Of a stretch of DNA of 5,945 nucleotides, positions 5,647 through 5,945 are shown in pieces. The first letter of the stretch is position 1. Every line of letters begins with the position of its first letter. The notes under the pieces are model-generated. The model saw only the letters and a list, made by a program, of their open reading frames with translations. It was not told the DNA's origin and searched no databases. A program made the position numbers and the translations under genes. This DNA is from Thermogutta sp. (GTDB lineage Bacteria; Planctomycetota; Planctomycetia; Pirellulales; Thermoguttaceae). The stretch lies in contig NZ_JACIYL010000218.1 of NCBI RefSeq assembly GCF_014359955.1, positions 1 to 5,945 of the forward strand, written 5' to 3'.

Positions 5647-5944
5647 AATCGACTTTGTATTCGTCAGCCAGACGCTTGAGAGCGTCAACCTCCTCTTCAG
5701 CCAGCACTCCCCGCCGTTCGATTTCGATGCGAGCTTCCCGCCCGCTGGTCTTGTCGCGTGCCGTCACAATGACGCGTCCCTGAGCACTGAACGCATAGGT
5801 CACCTCCACGGGCGACCCCTTCGGCAAATTGGGAGGAAGGTCGGTGATGCGGCACTTTCCGAGGAGCGAACACGCGAAGGGATCCGGGGCGTCTCCTTCC
5901 AGAACCTGCACCGTGATCCGTTCCTGGTTGTCTTTGGTGGTTTT
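5645..5944 (-). CDS. Hsp70-family chaperone, C-terminal end (rest outside window), lacking most of the helical lid
   Basis: The last 99 residues of an Hsp70-type protein whose front (ATPase domain and early substrate-binding domain) lies beyond the right edge. TTKDNQERITVQVLEGD matches the DnaK block TTAEDNQ...VTIHVLQGE. CRITDLPPNLPKGSPVEVTY matches the QFNLDGI..APRG.PQIEVTF block, and AFSAQGRVIVTARDKTSGRE matches the DIDADGILHVSAKDK.SGKE block. It therefore covers most of the beta-sandwich substrate-binding domain. DnaK continues with a lid of over 100 residues after the equivalent of GLNEDEIQKM. Here the protein ends at LAEEEVDALKRLADEYKVD, about 20 residues into the first lid helix. The stop is followed at once by the next gene's start, so this looks like a natural end, not a decayed one. 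Its likely partner is the downstream J-like membrane protein. It is probably a specialised paralogue and not the housekeeping dnaK, since a normal dnaJ or grpE is not seen alongside. Confidence 0.85.
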   Translation of the reverse strand, partial: KTTKDNQERITVQVLEGDAPDPFACSLLGKCRITDLPPNLPKGSPVEVTYAFSAQGRVIVTARDKTSGREARIEIERRGVLAEEEVDALKRLADEYKVD

Positions 5945-5945
5945 G

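Noticed and set aside
5645..5660. Short Hsp70 as a frameshifted or truncated pseudogene
   Set aside because: The stop is tightly joined to the next gene's ribosome-binding site and start, and the downstream bases are occupied by that gene, so there is no room for a lost lid.

Overview
The window looks like a piece of a planctomycete chromosome. The best clue is the minus-strand gene at 4644-5633. Its N-terminal module (WLGI, then NYYQLL.LPLFEDD, AHVRKY, LLNELAKA, QRKREYD) is a J-domain-like block that I recall as typical of Pirellulales and relatives, fused here to a GspE_N/MshEN-type domain. The moderately high GC and loosely spaced genes fit this. A genus cannot be fixed from the sequence; a Pirellulales/Thermoguttaceae-like bacterium is my guess.

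Left part, plus strand (1-2235): the 3' two-thirds of an L-rhamnulokinase gene (rhaB), a 206-227 bp spacer with two hairpins, then a complete Gfo/Idh/MocA-family NAD(P)-dependent oxidoreductase preceded by a textbook Shine-Dalgarno. The pair suggests a catabolic locus for L-rhamnose or a related deoxy-sugar. The substrate of the oxidoreductase is not readable from the sequence.

Middle (2236-4468): a 412 bp non-coding stretch holds overlapping, mutually exclusive hairpins (a probable terminator), an A/T-flanked hairpin and then a good sigma70-type promoter. This promoter should drive a secreted or membrane-tethered S41 C-terminal processing protease with a signal sequence, TPR-like region, PDZ domain and intact Ser/Asp/Lys catalytic residues. 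A 175 bp convergent spacer with a strong inverted repeat follows.

Right part, minus strand (5944 down to 4644): the C-terminal end of an Hsp70-family chaperone that stops just after the beta-sandwich substrate-binding domain, so it has almost no helical lid. Eleven bases later comes the J-like/MshEN/two-TM protein, whose Shine-Dalgarno overlaps the Hsp70 stop codon. The J-like domain lacks the HPD tripeptide that ordinary J-proteins use to stimulate Hsp70. A lidless Hsp70 translationally coupled to an HPD-less, membrane-anchored J-like protein is the most interesting point in the window. No tRNA, rRNA, CRISPR array, insertion sequence or phage gene was seen.
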